64,000 bases of DNA from Urophycis tenuis (lineage: Eukaryota > Chordata > Actinopteri > Gadiformes > Phycidae). Shown here piece after piece: positions 62,069-64,000 of the stretch; positions within the stretch are counted from its first letter, which is position 1, and every line of letters starts with the position of its first letter. A model generated the notes under the pieces. That model was not told the origin of the DNA and did not search any database. It worked only from the letters and a program-made list of their open reading frames with translations. The translations under genes were made by a program, and so were the position numbers. Location: assembly GCA_036785325.1 (NCBI GenBank), contig JAXIVH010000016.1:4160748-4224747 (forward strand), in the 5' to 3' direction.

Positions 62069-64000
62069 AAAACTACACATTTATGTGTAGTCTTATTTAA
62101 ATGTGTTTACAGCTACCACAGAGTGATAACATCATTTAAAAATGGTCCGGCCTTTTATCTCGCTATGGTTTCTATGAATACTAATACTTTAATTCAAATG
62201 CTAATTGTGTGGTACATTTCTTTATAGGCTACGTCATTCGTGAACACTTTAACCCATGGCCCATTTATATCAGAACCACTGATATTTTCTTTAAGGACCA
62301 CCACTTTTTTTCATGGCTTCAGGTTCTCAATGAGTCATTGAGTTAATACAAATGTAGACCAGGCTGACTGTGTCATGTCTGACTCAGTACACGTGTTTAC
62401 TTGACCGCTGTGTGCGCGACGTAATATAGTCTCATTGTTGGTACAGCCCTATGTATACTTGCAAATGCTAATCATCAGAAGGTTCTGCTGAAAGCACACT
62501 TCCTATTGGATTACATTACGGGCAGCAAAAGATAGGCGTGCGGTTTGAAATGTAAGATCTTCACACGGCGCTCCCTCGCCCCCGTGTGATGCAGCTCCCC
62601 CCCTCCTTAATGACTGCTGCTGCTGCTGATGTGGGAGATAAGGATGGTGTGTAGCATGTGGCAAATTATCAGACATGCAAATCAGGCCGAGGCAGCTGTG
62701 GAATTCTTAATTACAGTGGGGCGTCTCCACAAAGGCACCTCGCTAGTCCGCATGGATCCCCCCCCACCCCAAGCCCCCCCACCCCCTGCTCTCCTTGAAC
62801 CCCCAGACAGATGGGGTGATGAGTCTCTTGGGCAGTGGGTGGAGAGCACTGCGGAGGCCTAGCAGGAATAGGGGGGGGGGGGGGATTTTTATCTGGATTC
62901 CATTGAAGTGTCGGTCTGACGATCACAATGGTCTCTCCAAGCCATGGGATTCACCTCGCGTGTAAACATGCTCCCTGACTGATGCATTTTCTCAGTGAGG
63001 TACATTTCTGTGCAACGGGTCAATATTGCACTATTGATTAATGAGCCAATGTAAAAGTCTGTGTTTTAGTGCTAGATTAATCATGTGCTCGAAGTGTGTG
63101 ATTTACAAGATGACCAAATTGCGAGTGCTTTTATCTGACATGATAGTTATGACTGCTGCATTGTTTGGGTTGGGTGTAATTACTCATGCTTATTTTACTT
63201 TGCTTATTGTTTGGCGCAAATGAAGACATTAAATAAATACATATGATTTCCATGATTACACAGCCAACAGGCCCAGGGACAGAGTGGTCCTAAACAACAC
63301 TCTATGAATTGTGCAGATTTATACATTTTTGTGGGGTGGCCCTCCTAATATGCGGACCCCCAATTGGTGAGCCTGAAGAGATTAATTCAGTGATCCCCAA
63401 TCTGTTTTCAAATCCAAAATCCCACGGTTTTAGATATAGGCAGAAATGGCAAAGAATAATACACGATTTAATAGACGTAATTTTTTTTTGAGCATAAGCT
63501 GCTTACTACCTTTTAGAGACTCAGAGAAAATACACAACAAACAGTTTTGCCGTTTTCCTACTGCAGGCCAGTTAGAGCTTCGACCCATCCTCACCGTTCA
63601 CATCATCATCGGAGGCTGTTTTAATGGGGATGGCCTCTGGTGTCTTCATCCTGCTATGAAACACTGCCAGCTAATTGAACATGAATAGGAGATGTGCTGT
63701 GGATGAAACCTCATCCTATCTGCCACTTTCAACCGCCATAAGGAAACCATTCCACAACCATCCCCCCCCCATACACACACACACGCACACACGCGCACAC
63801 ACACGCACACACGCACCTAGCTTGCCCGCGGATCGCAGACCCCTGCAAGGACCTAAATTAGCATGTCATGATTGCGCTGATGCAAAATGAAATGGGAACT
63901 GAATCACAGCCGAAGCTTAATGAGAGGTCTTTATCGGGAGAGAGAGATGGCATTCATCGTGGTCTGAATCTCTAGGCAACCGCGGATGAAAGTATTTTGA
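61768..64000 (+). other. ccnjl: Cyclin J-like intron 1 (partial)
   Basis: Contains a (CA)n microsatellite at 62020-62067, poly-G at 62871-62882 and a (CA)n/(CG)n run at 63773-63815. No ORF resembles a protein. Two segments (62620-62720 and 63840-63940) look like possible conserved regulatory DNA: the first has the octamer ATGCAAAT at 62674, CAGCTG and TTAATTA. Confidence 0.5.

Overview
The window is nuclear DNA of a ray-finned fish, probably an acanthomorph teleost. All genes are spliced with GT-AG introns and encode vertebrate proteins. The introns carry teleost-type tRNA-derived SINEs, dense (TG)n repeats and minisatellites. The species cannot be fixed by reading; the microsatellite density recalls cod-like genomes, but that is a guess.

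Layout: (1) 1-16.5 kb, + strand: the copper P-type ATPase atp7a, 20 coding exons from the middle of metal-binding domain 2 to the stop; the first exons lie upstream of the window. (2) 16.5-24.3 kb, - strand: sfxn1 (mitochondrial serine transporter), complete, tail-to-tail with atp7a. (3) 24.7-27.6 kb, - strand: ppp2ca (PP2A catalytic subunit), complete, 309 codons. (4) 28.2-31.4 kb, + strand: atp5po (OSCP subunit of ATP synthase), divergent from ppp2ca across about 640 bp. (5) 31.5-33.6 kb, + strand: a C5orf24 orthologue, one coding exon, function unknown. (6) 34.9-50.7 kb, + strand: nsd1 (H3K36 methyltransferase), 22 coding exons, 2250 codons. (7) 51.8-57.8 kb, + strand: slu7 (second-step splicing factor), complete. 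(8) 59.1-60.3 kb, + strand: c1qtnf2 (secreted collagen/C1q protein). (9) 60.6 kb to the end, + strand: 5' UTR exon, first coding exon and part of the next intron of a cyclin J family gene, most likely ccnjl.

The genes do not form a pathway; this is conserved synteny. From general knowledge, sfxn1, ppp2ca, C5orf24, nsd1, slu7, c1qtnf2 and ccnjl lie on human chromosome 5q, while ATP7A is on Xq and ATP5PO on 21q.

I found no unknown multi-gene system. The most interesting non-coding signals are: a piece of the slu7 3' UTR, including its poly(A) signal, duplicated inside a slu7 intron; tandem repeats that begin exactly at splice donors or end at an acceptor in atp7a, nsd1 and slu7; an nsd1 upstream ORF whose stop overlaps the start codon; a GC-AG intron in nsd1; a near-perfect 32-bp-arm hairpin in an atp7a intron; and a hAT-type MITE with clean target-site duplications. 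All exon boundaries were read by eye from splice consensus, reading frame and family knowledge, and every complete gene model keeps frame.
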